Below, piece after piece: positions 51,549 through 60,829 of a stretch of DNA of 64,000 nt. The notes under the pieces were generated by a model. The model was not told where the DNA came from. It ran no database searches and was given only the letters and a program-made list of their open reading frames with translations. The translations under genes were made by a program, and so were the position numbers. Source of the stretch: Paenibacillus sophorae (GTDB lineage: Bacteria; Bacillota; Bacilli; Paenibacillales; Paenibacillaceae). Numbering within the stretch: position 1 is the stretch's first letter; each line of letters opens with the position of its first letter. The DNA lies in assembly GCF_018966525.1 (NCBI RefSeq), contig NZ_CP076607.1, positions 4,588,001 to 4,652,000 of the forward strand, read 5' to 3'.

Positions 51549-53048
51549 TCACGGGCGCACATGCTTATCCCATCCCATTGTCCGTGTGACGGCGTCCTGC
51601 CAAATACGGTAACTGTTCTCCCGTTCCTCCTGCGGCATGGCAGGCGTAAAAGTCTTCTCGGCCTTATTGAAATTCCGCAGCTCTTCACGGTTCCAAAAGC
51701 CCGCGATAAGACCAGCCAGCAGAGCCGCCCCCAGCGCCGTTGTCTCCGAGTATGTCGTGCGCGTTACTTCTCTGCCCAGAATATCTGCCTGAAACTGCAT
51801 CAGCAGATCGTTGCGCACCGCTCCGCCGTCCACCCGCAGGTCGGAAAGCGGCATGCCGGCGTCCTTCTCCATTGCCCCGATTACATCCCTTGATTGGAAT
51901 GCAAGTGATTCCAGTGTGGCGCGAACAAGGTGGGCGGAGGTCGTTCCGCGTGTTAAGCCGAACACTGCTCCACGGGCATACATATCCCAATACGGCGCGC
52001 CCAGTCCGGTAAAAGCCGGCACGACGACGACCCCGCCGCTGTCCTCAACCTCCCGCGCCTTTTCCTCGGATTGCCCCGGATTTTCAATCAGGCCGAGACC
52101 CTCCTCCAGCCACTGCACCGCCGCGCCCGCGACGAATACACTGCCCTCAAGCGCATAATACAGCTCATCGCCTATTCCCCATGCCACAGTCGTCAGCAGT
52201 CCGTGCCGTGAGGCTACCGCTTCGCTTCCCGTATTCATCAGAATAAAGCAGCCGGTGCCGTACGTATTCTTGGCACTCCCGGCTTCCAGACAGGTGTGCC
52301 CAAAGAGCGCCGCCTGCTGGTCCCCCAGTACGGAAGCAATGGAGATCTCCGCTCCGAACCACTGCTTAAGCGCCGTTCCGAAGGACCCGCCCGACATCCG
52401 CACCTCGGGCAGCATACCCGCCGGAATGTTCAGCTCGGCCATCAGCTTCCCGTCCCAGACCCTCCGGTGCAGATCAAACAGCATCGTCCGCGACGCATTG
52501 GTGACGTCCGTGGCGTGCACAGCGCCGCCGGTGAGCTTCCAGATCAGCCAGGTATCCACTGTTCCGGCCAGCAGTTCGCCCCGCTCGGCTCTTTCCCGCG
52601 CACCTTCCACATGATCGAGTATCCAGGCGATCTTCGTCGCCGAGAAATAAGCGTCGGCCACGAGGCCTGTTTTCTCCCCGATTTCCCGCTCCAGCCCCCT
52701 TCGCTTAAGCTCCTCGCACATTTCCGCGGTTCTCCGGTCCTGCCATACGATGGCCGGGTATACCGCTCTGCCTGTCGCCTTGTCCCAGACCAGCGCCGTC
52801 TCACGCTGGTTCGTAATGCCGATTGCGGCGATTTGCGAGGCATCGATACCGCTCTGCGCGATCGCCTCTCTTGCCGATTTGAGCTGCATATTCCAGATCT
52901 GCTCCGGGTCATGCTCTACCCAGCCTGGGCGGGGGAAATACTGGGTAAGCTCATATTGGCCCTGAGTGACCATTCGGGCCTCTTCATCGAACAGAATCGC
53001 CCGCGAACTGGTCGTGCCCTGATCCAGTGACAAAATGTAGCGGCTCAT
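51549..53048 (-). CDS. glpK: Glycerol kinase
   Basis: Phosphorylates glycerol to sn-glycerol-3-phosphate, 499 residues. Motifs: LSLDQGTTSSRAI, AIGITNQRET, IVWQDRRTAEMCEEL, the GTGCFILMNTG nucleotide loop and DGGAVRNDLLMQFQAD. A histidine in MLFDLHRRVWD lies where Firmicute GlpK is phosphorylated by HPr, although the surrounding residues differ. ATG 53046-53048 overlaps the stop of a 29-codon ORF. No glpF or glpD is adjacent. Confidence 0.96.
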   Translation of the reverse strand: MSRYILSLDQGTTSSRAILFDEEARMVTQGQYELTQYFPRPGWVEHDPEQIWNMQLKSAREAIAQSGIDASQIAAIGITNQRETALVWDKATGRAVYPAIVWQDRRTAEMCEELKRRGLEREIGEKTGLVADAYFSATKIAWILDHVEGARERAERGELLAGTVDTWLIWKLTGGAVHATDVTNASRTMLFDLHRRVWDGKLMAELNIPAGMLPEVRMSGGSFGTALKQWFGAEISIASVLGDQQAALFGHTCLEAGSAKNTYGTGCFILMNTGSEAVASRHGLLTTVAWGIGDELYYALEGSVFVAGAAVQWLEEGLGLIENPGQSEEKAREVEDSGGVVVVPAFTGLGAPYWDMYARGAVFGLTRGTTSAHLVRATLESLAFQSRDVIGAMEKDAGMPLSDLRVDGGAVRNDLLMQFQADILGREVTRTTYSETTALGAALLAGLIAGFWNREELRNFNKAEKTFTPAMPQEERENSYRIWQDAVTRTMGWDKHVRP

Positions 53049-53134
53049 CGCGCGGCTCCGCACAGAGGCATGTCTGGAAACAGGATGATTGCCGAAGAAT
53101 TATAGAAACGAACAATGATTCTCATTTTTCTCAT
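53045..53134 (-). CDS. Short upstream ORF coupled to glpK
   Basis: A 29-codon frame (MRKMRIIVRFYNSSAIILF...) starting at ATG 53132-53134. It has ACAGGAGG eight bases upstream, a much stronger ribosome site than that of glpK itself. Its TGA overlaps the glpK ATG (ATGA, 53045-53048). It has no recognisable domain. Translation through it probably delivers ribosomes to glpK, so it may act as a coupling leader rather than a functional peptide. Confidence 0.55.
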   Translation of the reverse strand: MRKMRIIVRFYNSSAIILFPDMPLCGAAR

Positions 53135-53174
53135 GGAAAATCCTCCTGTTATATGGATACCCATCTTAATACTG

Positions 53175-53194
53175 CTTGTTCCACGAAGAACAAG
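53175..53194 (-). promoter_or_regulatory. Operator-like palindrome upstream of glpK
   Basis: CTTGTTC and GAACAAG form a perfect seven-base inverted repeat with a six-base centre. It overlaps a possible -35 (TTGTTC), which is 16 bases from TATTAA on the minus strand. It may be a repressor site or an RNA hairpin; the regulator is unknown. Confidence 0.4.
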
Positions 53195-53213
53195 ATTTAT
53201 CGGCTACATTCAA

Positions 53214-53242
53214 CAAAAAGCACCTCTAAGACAAGAGGTGCT
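53214..53242 (-). terminator. Terminator of the res operon
   Basis: AGCACCTCT pairs with AGAGGTGCT over a six-base loop and is followed by five T on the minus strand, 20 bases past the resE stop. Confidence 0.85.
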
Positions 53243-53261
53243 ATCAAGAAATGTTTAAAAT

Positions 53262-54701
53262 TTATTGTTTTTCGACAGGCAGTCGAAGCGTAAAACAGGT
53301 TCCTTCGCCTAGTTTGCTGGCAGCCGAGATATGTCCGCCGTGGGATTCGACGATATTCTTGACGATAGCCAGGCCCAGGCCGGTGCCTCCGGATTCCCCA
53401 CGGACCCGGGCTTTATCCGCTTTATAGAATCGCTCAAAAATAAAAGGAAGATCTTCGGAAGGGATGCCCGCGCCTTCGTCCCGAACCTCGACCTCAATCT
53501 CCGACCGATTCGCATAAATAATCCAGTCGGCTACGATATCGATCCTTTTGCCGGCGGGAGTATGCCGGAAGGCATTGTCCAGCAGATTCGTCAGAACCTG
53601 CTCTAACTTATCTTCGTCTGCGTCATGAAGCCATAGATCTCTGCTCTTTTTAATGCAGCGCAGTTCAATTTCCCGCTCCTTGGCGCGCACGGAGAATTTA
53701 CGGAATATCCGTTCCAGCAGCTCGTTCATGTCGACCGGAGCCTTGTGCAAATCCGTGTGTCCGGCGTCCATCCGAGCCAAATCAAGCAGATCCTTCACCA
53801 GCCGGCCCATCCGCAGCGATTCGTCGTGAATCACCTGAACAAGCTCGCTGCTCTCCTCCGGCGAAGAAGCCATGCCGTCCAGCAGCGCTTCGCTGTATCC
53901 CTGCATCATCGACAGAGGAGTGCGAATTTCATGGGATACATTGGCCAGAAAATCGCGGCGCATTTTCTCAAGCCGGACTTCTTCGGTCACATCGCGCAGT
54001 ACGGCTACGGTGCCTTGAATTTGGTTATCTGAATAGAGCGGCGCCATATGCACCGACCATACATCCTGACGCACATGCACATTGGAGCTGTGGTCGCCGC
54101 CTTCATGAAGCGTGCGCCGGAACAGCAGGCGCAGCGGACGCGGAACACCCTGAGCCTCTCCGCTTACGCATTCGAAATCGTCTTCGCCTTCCTGCTCCCA
54201 TTTCAAATCACTCCAACTTTCCAGCAGGGACTGGCCGTGCGGATTGGTGAGTACGATCTGCCCTTCGTTATCGAATGTAATCACGGGATCGCTCATGCTG
54301 CGAAGTACGCTGGATAGAAGCCCTTTTTCATGATTCAGACTTCGGATTGTACCCTCCAGCTCAGCAGCCATATGATTGAAGGATGTCGCCAGCTCTCCGA
54401 TTTCATCGCTTGTGACAAGCTTTAGCCTCTTGCCGTACTCACCCCTGCGGATAGCATCCGCCGCTTCGATAACCTGATGCATCGGCTGCGTAATCTTGGT
54501 GAACAGAAACAGTGCGAAGAAGGTCGTCATGGAAAAACCGATCATGGCCGTATACATGAATAACCGTTTGATTGCGCCGGAATTGGCGAAGTTGCTGTCA
54601 ATGTATGGCAGCAGGAACAGCCCCAGTGTCATAAGCACGACAGCAACGAGACAGATGATCGTCACCCACAGCTTGCCGACAAGGCTTCTCCAGAAGTTCA
54701 C
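53262..54701 (-). CDS. resE: Sensor histidine kinase ResE
   Basis: A 479-residue kinase. Two membrane segments (about 8-32 and 45-68) are close together, with almost no extracellular loop; B. subtilis ResE has a larger one. HAMP, a PAS-like domain (DPVITFDNEGQIVLTN), the phosphohistidine FLANVSHEIRTPLSMMQGYSEALLDG and HATPase motifs (LLDNAFRHTP, VRDEGAGIP, GTGLGLAIVKN) follow. It starts at a GTG after the resD stop. It controls respiration genes with ResD. Confidence 0.93.
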   Translation of the reverse strand: MNFWRSLVGKLWVTIICLVAVVLMTLGLFLLPYIDSNFANSGAIKRLFMYTAMIGFSMTTFFALFLFTKITQPMHQVIEAADAIRRGEYGKRLKLVTSDEIGELATSFNHMAAELEGTIRSLNHEKGLLSSVLRSMSDPVITFDNEGQIVLTNPHGQSLLESWSDLKWEQEGEDDFECVSGEAQGVPRPLRLLFRRTLHEGGDHSSNVHVRQDVWSVHMAPLYSDNQIQGTVAVLRDVTEEVRLEKMRRDFLANVSHEIRTPLSMMQGYSEALLDGMASSPEESSELVQVIHDESLRMGRLVKDLLDLARMDAGHTDLHKAPVDMNELLERIFRKFSVRAKEREIELRCIKKSRDLWLHDADEDKLEQVLTNLLDNAFRHTPAGKRIDIVADWIIYANRSEIEVEVRDEGAGIPSEDLPFIFERFYKADKARVRGESGGTGLGLAIVKNIVESHGGHISAASKLGEGTCFTLRLPVEKQ

Positions 54702-55418
54702 TTATTTCGGGACCTCAAGCTTGTAGCCTACGCCCCACACCGTCGTGATCATCGCAGCAGATTCCGGCGACACCTTATTCAGCTTTTCGCGGAGACGCTT
54801 CACATGGGTATCCACCGTGCGCAAATCGCCGAAAAATTCGTAATTCCACACATCCTTCAGCAGTTCCTCCCGCGAGAACACTTTGTCCGGCGATACCGCC
54901 AAATAATGCAGCAGTTCGTACTCCTTCGGCGTCAGGCTGACCTCCTGCCCTCCAGCCGTAACGCGGTGCGCGTCATGCTCGATGACCAGATGCGTGAATA
55001 CGATATTGTTGCTGGAATTCGTCTCCTTCGACAGAAAGGCGGTCGCTGAGGAACGGCGCATAATCGCCTTCACCCGGTAGATGACCTCCCGCGGGCTGAA
55101 CGGTTTGACAACATAATCGTCCGCTCCCATTTCAAAGCCCTGCACACGGTTGATCTCCTCGCCCTTGGCGGTCAGCATGAGAACCGGAGTGGACTTTACG
55201 TCTCTGAGCCGGGTCAGCACCTCGATGCCGTCAATACCGGGCAGCATGACATCCAGCAGAATTAATCCATAATCGGCGGCGGTTGCTTTGCGCAGCGCGA
55301 TTTCTCCGTCTTCTGCTTCGTCGATTTCATAGCCTTCCTTCTCAAGATACATTTTCAGCAGACGGCGAATACGTTCCTCATCGTCTACCACCAGAATTCT
55401 ATTCAGATGTTCTGCCAT
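54702..55418 (-). CDS. resD: Response regulator ResD
   Basis: A 238-residue OmpR/PhoB-type regulator. The receiver has DDEERIRR, the phosphoacceptor aspartate in LILLDVMLPGIDG and TAKGEE. The winged-helix domain ends YELLHYLAVSPDKVFSREELL and TVDTHVKRLREKL. It lies between resC and resE as in Bacillus; ResD activates respiratory and anaerobic genes in response to ResE. Confidence 0.95.
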   Translation of the reverse strand: MAEHLNRILVVDDEERIRRLLKMYLEKEGYEIDEAEDGEIALRKATAADYGLILLDVMLPGIDGIEVLTRLRDVKSTPVLMLTAKGEEINRVQGFEMGADDYVVKPFSPREVIYRVKAIMRRSSATAFLSKETNSSNNIVFTHLVIEHDAHRVTAGGQEVSLTPKEYELLHYLAVSPDKVFSREELLKDVWNYEFFGDLRTVDTHVKRLREKLNKVSPESAAMITTVWGVGYKLEVPK

Positions 55419-55498
55419 TTCACAACAACCCCTTCATCGATACAGTAGAAGATACACTGAGAATGGCGCCCCCGTTCGCGTTATCCCGGCTTAAGAAC

Positions 55499-56761
55499 TT
55501 AGTCTGTTCCGGCATATGAATGGAGTCCGGCGATAACCAGATTGACGCCAACCAGAGTAAACATGACAACCAGAAAACCAAGTACGGCCAGCCATGCGGA
55601 TTTACGGCCCTGCCATCCGCGCGCCAGCCGAAGATGGAGATAGGCGCTGTAAAACAGCCAAGTCACAAGAGCCCATACTTCCTTCGGATCCCAGCCCCAA
55701 AATCTTCCCCATGCCACCTGGGCCCATATCATGGCAAAAATCAAAGCCCCCAGCGTAAAAATAGGGAAACCGATGGCGATTGCCCGGTATGTAATCTCAT
55801 CGAGATCGCCCTCGTCGATTCCGTCCAATACGGGTTGAAGCGCTTTGCCAAGCGGCTTCCGGACAATGAGGCGCAATGCGCCGTAGATCATAGCTCCAGT
55901 CAGGAGCGACCAGATCACCGTATTGAATTTCCTTCCGGCATTGACACCCTTCATCCAGAACGGCGCTTCGGTTAGCGGTTTCTTTACGCCAAGAATCGAC
56001 TGGAAGCTCTCAATTTCGCTATGGTAAGGTGCCACAATGGGCGGCATTTTATAAATGACTTTCTCTATTGTACTATCATTCTGCCCGGGATTGTCAACGG
56101 TAACGTTGCTTCTGGTAAAAACCGTCTCGTACCCCGCCTCCCGAAATGCGAATACCGAAACCAGAAATCCGATAATGACGATGATGATGAACAGCGTAAA
56201 TTCGACTCCTCGCTGCTGGCGTTTGTCGCTTTTTGACGAGCTTTTAAAATCGACCGTTCGCAGCAGATACATCAGGCCAGCCGCAAATCCTACCGCAAAA
56301 AAGGATTCTCCAAGAGCCGCCAGCGTCACATGGATATTCAAATAGATCGATCTTAAAGACGGAATCAGCGGCTGCACTTCCTGCGGGAACACGGCAGCAT
56401 AGGCCATAACAATGATGGAAATCGGAACGGAGAAAAGACCGAGCAGGATTTTGCGGTAAATGGAGAAGATGACGGTAAACGCGACCATCACCATCATGGA
56501 TAAGAAGGTCATGAACTCATACATGTTGCTGACGGGAATATGCCCCCCGCCCGCCCAGCGGGTGAAGAAATACGCAAGATGGCACAAGAGTCCGAGGGAT
56601 GAGGTGATAAAAGCGATTCTGCCCCAGCGCGCGGTATGCTCCTTGGGACTCCGGCCGGACCATCTGCGCCCCATGATGGCGATGGTAAACAACATGAACG
56701 CTCCGCTGTACAGGAAAAAGGCTGCGATAAATGCAGCATTGCTGAAATCGAGCAGACTCAT
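55499..56761 (-). CDS. resC: Cytochrome c biogenesis protein ResC (CcsA type)
   Basis: A polytopic membrane protein of 420 residues for haem delivery to apocytochrome c. The tryptophan-rich haem motif WGRFWGWDPKEVWALVTW is near the C-terminus, with histidines in YLHLR and an upstream helix. A long segment near 190-260 is extracytoplasmic. Its ATG overlaps the resB stop (ATGA). It should serve QcrC. Confidence 0.94.
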   Translation of the reverse strand: MSLLDFSNAAFIAAFFLYSGAFMLFTIAIMGRRWSGRSPKEHTARWGRIAFITSSLGLLCHLAYFFTRWAGGGHIPVSNMYEFMTFLSMMVMVAFTVIFSIYRKILLGLFSVPISIIVMAYAAVFPQEVQPLIPSLRSIYLNIHVTLAALGESFFAVGFAAGLMYLLRTVDFKSSSKSDKRQQRGVEFTLFIIIVIIGFLVSVFAFREAGYETVFTRSNVTVDNPGQNDSTIEKVIYKMPPIVAPYHSEIESFQSILGVKKPLTEAPFWMKGVNAGRKFNTVIWSLLTGAMIYGALRLIVRKPLGKALQPVLDGIDEGDLDEITYRAIAIGFPIFTLGALIFAMIWAQVAWGRFWGWDPKEVWALVTWLFYSAYLHLRLARGWQGRKSAWLAVLGFLVVMFTLVGVNLVIAGLHSYAGTD

Positions 56762-58443
56762 GCTTGACCTCCCCCATTTTCCAATGATTTTTCATCCACG
56801 GAAATATTCATTTTCTCCAAGAAAGACTTCACTTCCCGCCGAAGTCCGAACCAGTTCTTGTTCGTATGCGCCCCAAGCGTCAGCTCTCCCCCGTCCACAG
56901 TCAGCCAAATCCGTCTATGCTGCCAGTAAAATCCAAGCACCAGGCCGAGCATGACAATTCCGGCGCCGACCCAGACGAACGGCATCGCACGATCCACGCG
57001 GATGTTGAGATAGCTGGTTGACTCTGAGAAATCGACGCCGCTCATATCACCCACCTCAAGCTCCAGAAAGCGGTCCTCTCCTCCGAGCTTGTTATTGATC
57101 GCGTCCTGCTGGAATTCAGCCTTGTCATTCTGCTTCGGAAAATAGAAATACTGCTCGCCGTCCGGCGGCAGGTTCGGGCCCTTGATTAGAAAAAGAAAGG
57201 CGGGCGCGTTCGGATACGGTGATTTGGAGATCGGCTGGCCTTCCTCATTCAGTCCGAATTCCATATACTTCTCTTTCAGCTCCAGCGTATACGGACCGGC
57301 GGCAAAGCTGCGCTGCGGATTTTTCATCTCCAGCTTGAACGATCCATACGATTCTCCTGTCGCGGAATTGACCAGCTTCGGGGTCACCGAACGCAGCACA
57401 GGGGTAAGGTCATAATCAAACTGATACGCTTTCATTCCTTTGTAGCTCAAAGGATCGTTAACCTGGATCGCATGCGAAGCCACTTTCGTTAGCTTTGGTT
57501 CCTTGGATGGGTCGCCGCAGTCCGCCGTGCATTCGTATAGAACCGCCTTCGTTTCGTACAGCTTAGGCAGCACTTTTTTGCCGCGGAATTCCTCAGGCAT
57601 CTCCTCGTCCTTGTAGAACTCTACCGTGAATTTCTCATTCTTCAAATAATAGGAGGTGTCCGGAATATGGATGATGTCTCCCTGCGGAAAGGCAAGATGC
57701 TGATCCATATTAAGCCCCGGCAGCCCTCTTGCCAGCACGGCAAGCAGAAAGATAATCAGGCCGATATGGATAATGTAAGGCCCCCAGCGGCTGAACCGGT
57801 GCTTCTCCGCCAGCAGTGCGCTGCCGTCTGTTATAACCCGGTAACCCTGTTTCTTCAGAGGCTGAACGGCTCCTGCCACCCAGGCATCCGAATCCTCCGC
57901 GATCTTTCTTACCAGTACGACCTTCTGCCTTGTTAGAAACCGGCGGTGCTTGCGGACTTTTTGCCTACTGAGAGCTTTGTACAGAGGAAGCACACGGTCA
58001 AGGCTGCAAATGACAAGCGATGCCCCGATCATGACCAGGAGAGTGATGAACCACCAGGATTCATACGTATGGGATAGGCCGAGTCTGTAATAGATTTCGC
58101 CGGCTGTGCCGTAACGCTGCTTGTAATAGGTGGAAGGATCGATATTGAGAAAGGTGCTTTCCTGCGGAAAGACGGTTCCCAGCGTGGAGCCGAGAAGCGT
58201 CAGCACGATCAAGTAGATCGCGATTTTGACCGAGGAAAAAAAGTTCCACACCTGATCGATGACGCCCGGATTGGCTTTTTGGGAACGGCGGGCCATGCCG
58301 TCATAGCGCATTTCAAGGGGATCACCCGAGTCCGCGTTACCCTGCAGCGGCTTGCCGCACGCTTCGCACAGCACCGTACCGACGGGATTCTGGTGTCCGC
58401 ATTCGCATTTCGTATTGACGAAAAGGGGTGTACGTCCGCTCAT
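56758..58443 (-). CDS. resB: Cytochrome c biogenesis protein ResB
   Basis: A 561-residue Ccs1-family protein that works with ResC. A cytoplasmic zinc-ribbon-like head (KCECGHQNPVGTVLCEACGKPL) comes first, then membrane segments near 75-100, 130-150 and 220-245, a large extracytoplasmic domain, and a last helix near 480-500. Coupled by ATGA to both resA and resC. Confidence 0.93.
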   Translation of the reverse strand: MSGRTPLFVNTKCECGHQNPVGTVLCEACGKPLQGNADSGDPLEMRYDGMARRSQKANPGVIDQVWNFFSSVKIAIYLIVLTLLGSTLGTVFPQESTFLNIDPSTYYKQRYGTAGEIYYRLGLSHTYESWWFITLLVMIGASLVICSLDRVLPLYKALSRQKVRKHRRFLTRQKVVLVRKIAEDSDAWVAGAVQPLKKQGYRVITDGSALLAEKHRFSRWGPYIIHIGLIIFLLAVLARGLPGLNMDQHLAFPQGDIIHIPDTSYYLKNEKFTVEFYKDEEMPEEFRGKKVLPKLYETKAVLYECTADCGDPSKEPKLTKVASHAIQVNDPLSYKGMKAYQFDYDLTPVLRSVTPKLVNSATGESYGSFKLEMKNPQRSFAAGPYTLELKEKYMEFGLNEEGQPISKSPYPNAPAFLFLIKGPNLPPDGEQYFYFPKQNDKAEFQQDAINNKLGGEDRFLELEVGDMSGVDFSESTSYLNIRVDRAMPFVWVGAGIVMLGLVLGFYWQHRRIWLTVDGGELTLGAHTNKNWFGLRREVKSFLEKMNISVDEKSLENGGGQA

Positions 58444-58964
58444 CGGCTCACCAGCTTTCCGATTTGCGCATCGAGCGTACTCAGATCAAGCTGTCCGATA
58501 TGGATCGTATCGATGTTCCCATTGGCGTTGATAAAAAAGGTCGTCGGCAGAGGAGAGATCCCATAGCTGCGAACCGCATCCCTATCCGGGTCCATCAGAA
58601 TCGGGAAGTTGACGCCGATACCGTTTACAAAGTTCTGGATCGTCATTTGATCCTCGCCGACATTGATGCCGACGACAACGACCCCCTGGGCTTTCCATTT
58701 CTCCCACTGGGCCTGGAGAGCAGGCATTTCCTTTACACACGGAGCGCACCAGGAGCCCCAGAAATTCAGGACAATCGGCTTACCTTTATATTCGTCCAGC
58801 TTATGGGTCTTACCGTCCAACCCTAGCAGCTCAAAGGACGGAGCGCGGCTGCCCTCCTCGGGCTTGCCGTCTCCTCCGAATGCAGTGGTTCCGACCGCAT
58901 ACCCGCCAAGCAGGACGATCAGAACCAAAATGATGATTTGTACCGGTTTTCTCGCTTTGCCCAC
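58440..58964 (-). CDS. resA: Thiol-disulfide oxidoreductase ResA
   Basis: A membrane-anchored thioredoxin-like protein of 174 residues that reduces apocytochrome c haem-binding cysteines. An N-terminal membrane segment (9-27) precedes the active-site WGSWCAPC. It starts at the GTG at 58962-58964 with AAGGGGG eight bases upstream. First gene of resABC(DE). Confidence 0.94.
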   Translation of the reverse strand: MGKARKPVQIIILVLIVLLGGYAVGTTAFGGDGKPEEGSRAPSFELLGLDGKTHKLDEYKGKPIVLNFWGSWCAPCVKEMPALQAQWEKWKAQGVVVVGINVGEDQMTIQNFVNGIGVNFPILMDPDRDAVRSYGISPLPTTFFINANGNIDTIHIGQLDLSTLDAQIGKLVSR

Positions 58965-59083
58965 ACAGATTGCCCCCTTCTATGATACCGTTCATATCGT
59001 TAACAAGAAGTGTGAACATCCTATGAACATTATAACGAATACGGTCACATTTTTCCGTGGGGTCTTTGCGGCACTTGTGAACA

Positions 59084-59842
59084 TTATGTGTCTTTGCGGG
59101 TGTTATTTCCTTTGGCCAGTCCGGCCATAGCGAGCTGCTTCAGCCCGTTGATCTCATCCTTGGTTAGATGGCGGTACGAGCCGCGCTTCAGATTCTGCAG
59201 CAGAATATCGCCGAACGAAATCCGCTTGAGCCGGATAACGGGATGGGAGATCGCCTCGAACATGCGGCGCACCTGGCGGTTGCGGCCCTCGTGGATCGTG
59301 ATGCTGATGACCGACTCCTTGCTGTCCTCGTCAATATCCTTGTACTCCACTTCCGCAGGGGCGGTCATGCCGTCTTCCAGCTTGATGCCGTCCTTCAGCT
59401 TGTCCAGCGACGTGCCGTGCGGAATCCCTTTGACCGTAGCCAGATACGTCTTGGGCACATGATGCTTCGGATGGGTCAGCAGATTGGCAAACTCCCCGTC
59501 GTTGGTCAGCAGCAGCAGACCTTCCGTATCGTAATCAAGTCTTCCGATCGGATACACGCGTTCCTTGATGCCCTTCATGTAATCCGTCACGATTTTGCGG
59601 CCCTTCGGATCGGAAGCGCTTGTAATAACGCCCTTTGGCTTGTTGAACAAAATATAGATTTTATTCTCTCCCGAAATCCTTTTGCCCAACACCTTGATGA
59701 TATCTGTATCCGGATCGGCTTTCGTTCCGAGCGTTGTCACGACCTCGCCGTTCACTTCCACTTTGCCGGCCAGAATCAGCTCTTCGCATTTTCGTCTGGA
59801 CGCCACTCCGGCCTGTGCCAGTATTTTCTGTAATCTTTCCAT
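59084..59842 (-). CDS. rluB: 23S rRNA pseudouridine synthase RluB
   Basis: A 252-residue RsuA/RluB family enzyme. The N-terminal S4 domain reads MERLQKILAQAGVASRRKCEELI, and the catalytic aspartate lies in PIGRLDYDTEGLLLLTNDG. EGRNRQVRRMFEA is also typical. It lies between spmB and resA, as in B. subtilis. Confidence 0.95.
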   Translation of the reverse strand: MERLQKILAQAGVASRRKCEELILAGKVEVNGEVVTTLGTKADPDTDIIKVLGKRISGENKIYILFNKPKGVITSASDPKGRKIVTDYMKGIKERVYPIGRLDYDTEGLLLLTNDGEFANLLTHPKHHVPKTYLATVKGIPHGTSLDKLKDGIKLEDGMTAPAEVEYKDIDEDSKESVISITIHEGRNRQVRRMFEAISHPVIRLKRISFGDILLQNLKRGSYRHLTKDEINGLKQLAMAGLAKGNNTRKDT

Positions 59843-59862
59843 TGTCGATTGGTCACCTCAGA

Positions 59863-60207
59863 CTAATGATAACCATCGCCGGGATAAAGCACAAGTTCAT
59901 TCCAGGGAAAATAGGGGCCGGGGCATGAATCGTTGTGGGGCTTGACAATCACCGGAGATATTTTGTACAGCGCGGCCAGATCAAGAATGAGCCGGCATGC
60001 CGCAAAAATTTGCTCCTTGGTCTCGGCTGGCGACGAAGCTGCCAAAGGCTTCCCGAAATCGCCCTCCAGACAGAGGTGGATATATTCGGGATCGGTCAGA
60101 AGCGGCGCCGCATAGGTTGTGCCCGAAGCATCGATCCAGAAATCAAATCCCTTGCCATTGATAGACGGACAGACGGAAGTGTGAATGATGAACCCTTGAT
60201 ACGACAT
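59863..60207 (-). CDS. Minimal peptidoglycan-amidase-like protein (Amidase_2/PGRP fold)
   Basis: A 114-residue protein. IIHTS near residue 8, KPHND near 89 and SCPGPYFPW near 93 line up with the two histidines and the cysteine that hold zinc in N-acetylmuramoyl-L-alanine amidases such as T7 lysozyme. The protein is shorter than usual (about 150) and has no signal peptide. It lies between rluB and spmB, a region of spore-cortex genes, so a role in peptidoglycan is possible but unproven. Confidence 0.6.
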   Translation of the reverse strand: MSYQGFIIHTSVCPSINGKGFDFWIDASGTTYAAPLLTDPEYIHLCLEGDFGKPLAASSPAETKEQIFAACRLILDLAALYKISPVIVKPHNDSCPGPYFPWNELVLYPGDGYH

Positions 60208-60289
60208 GCCGCGTCTCCTCCCTTTTTCATTGCTTCAATAGCATATGAAAAAGAGGAAGCCGGCGTTACGCGTCCAGGCAGGCTTGGCG

Positions 60290-60823
60290 TCAGCCGAACA
60301 CCAGCAGGCAGATCGCGATGGCGGCGACAAAGCCTACGAGGTCTGAGAAGAGCCCTACCTTGAGCGCATAGCGTCCGTTGCGTATGCCGACGGCGCCGAA
60401 GTAGACGGTCAGCACATACAAGGTAGTGTCCGTGCTGCCCTGGATCGTGGAGGCGATACGGCCGATCAGCGAGTCGGGGCCGTGAACGCGGATCAGTTCG
60501 GTAGCGTAGGCCAGCGACCCGGTGCCGGTAAGGGGGCGCAGCAATCCGAGCGGCAGCACCTCCGGCGGAACTCCCAGACCGCGCAGCAGCGGCGAGATGA
60601 ATCCCATGAGAAAATCAAGCGCGCCGGAAGCGCGGAACACGCTAATCGCCACCATCATGCCGACCAGATGGGGAATGATCCCGATTGCCGTTCCGAAGCC
60701 CTCCTTGGCTCCGTCTACAAACGATTCGTAGACGGGAACCTTCCGGGCATAAGCGTATAATGGAATGAATGCGATCATGACGGGTATGGCCCAGGTTGAA
60801 ATCAGGCTGATGATCTGGTACAA
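60290..60823 (-). CDS. spmB: Spore maturation protein SpmB
   Basis: A 177-residue membrane protein of the nucleoside-recognition (Gate) family, involved with SpmA in spore core dehydration. Conserved stretch: GLLRPLTGTGSLAYATELIRVHGPDSLIGR and QGSTDTTLYVLTVYFGAVGI. It starts 6 bases after spmA and ends the dacB-spmA-spmB unit. Confidence 0.94.
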   Translation of the reverse strand: MYQIISLISTWAIPVMIAFIPLYAYARKVPVYESFVDGAKEGFGTAIGIIPHLVGMMVAISVFRASGALDFLMGFISPLLRGLGVPPEVLPLGLLRPLTGTGSLAYATELIRVHGPDSLIGRIASTIQGSTDTTLYVLTVYFGAVGIRNGRYALKVGLFSDLVGFVAAIAICLLVFG

Positions 60824-60829
60824 GGGCGG

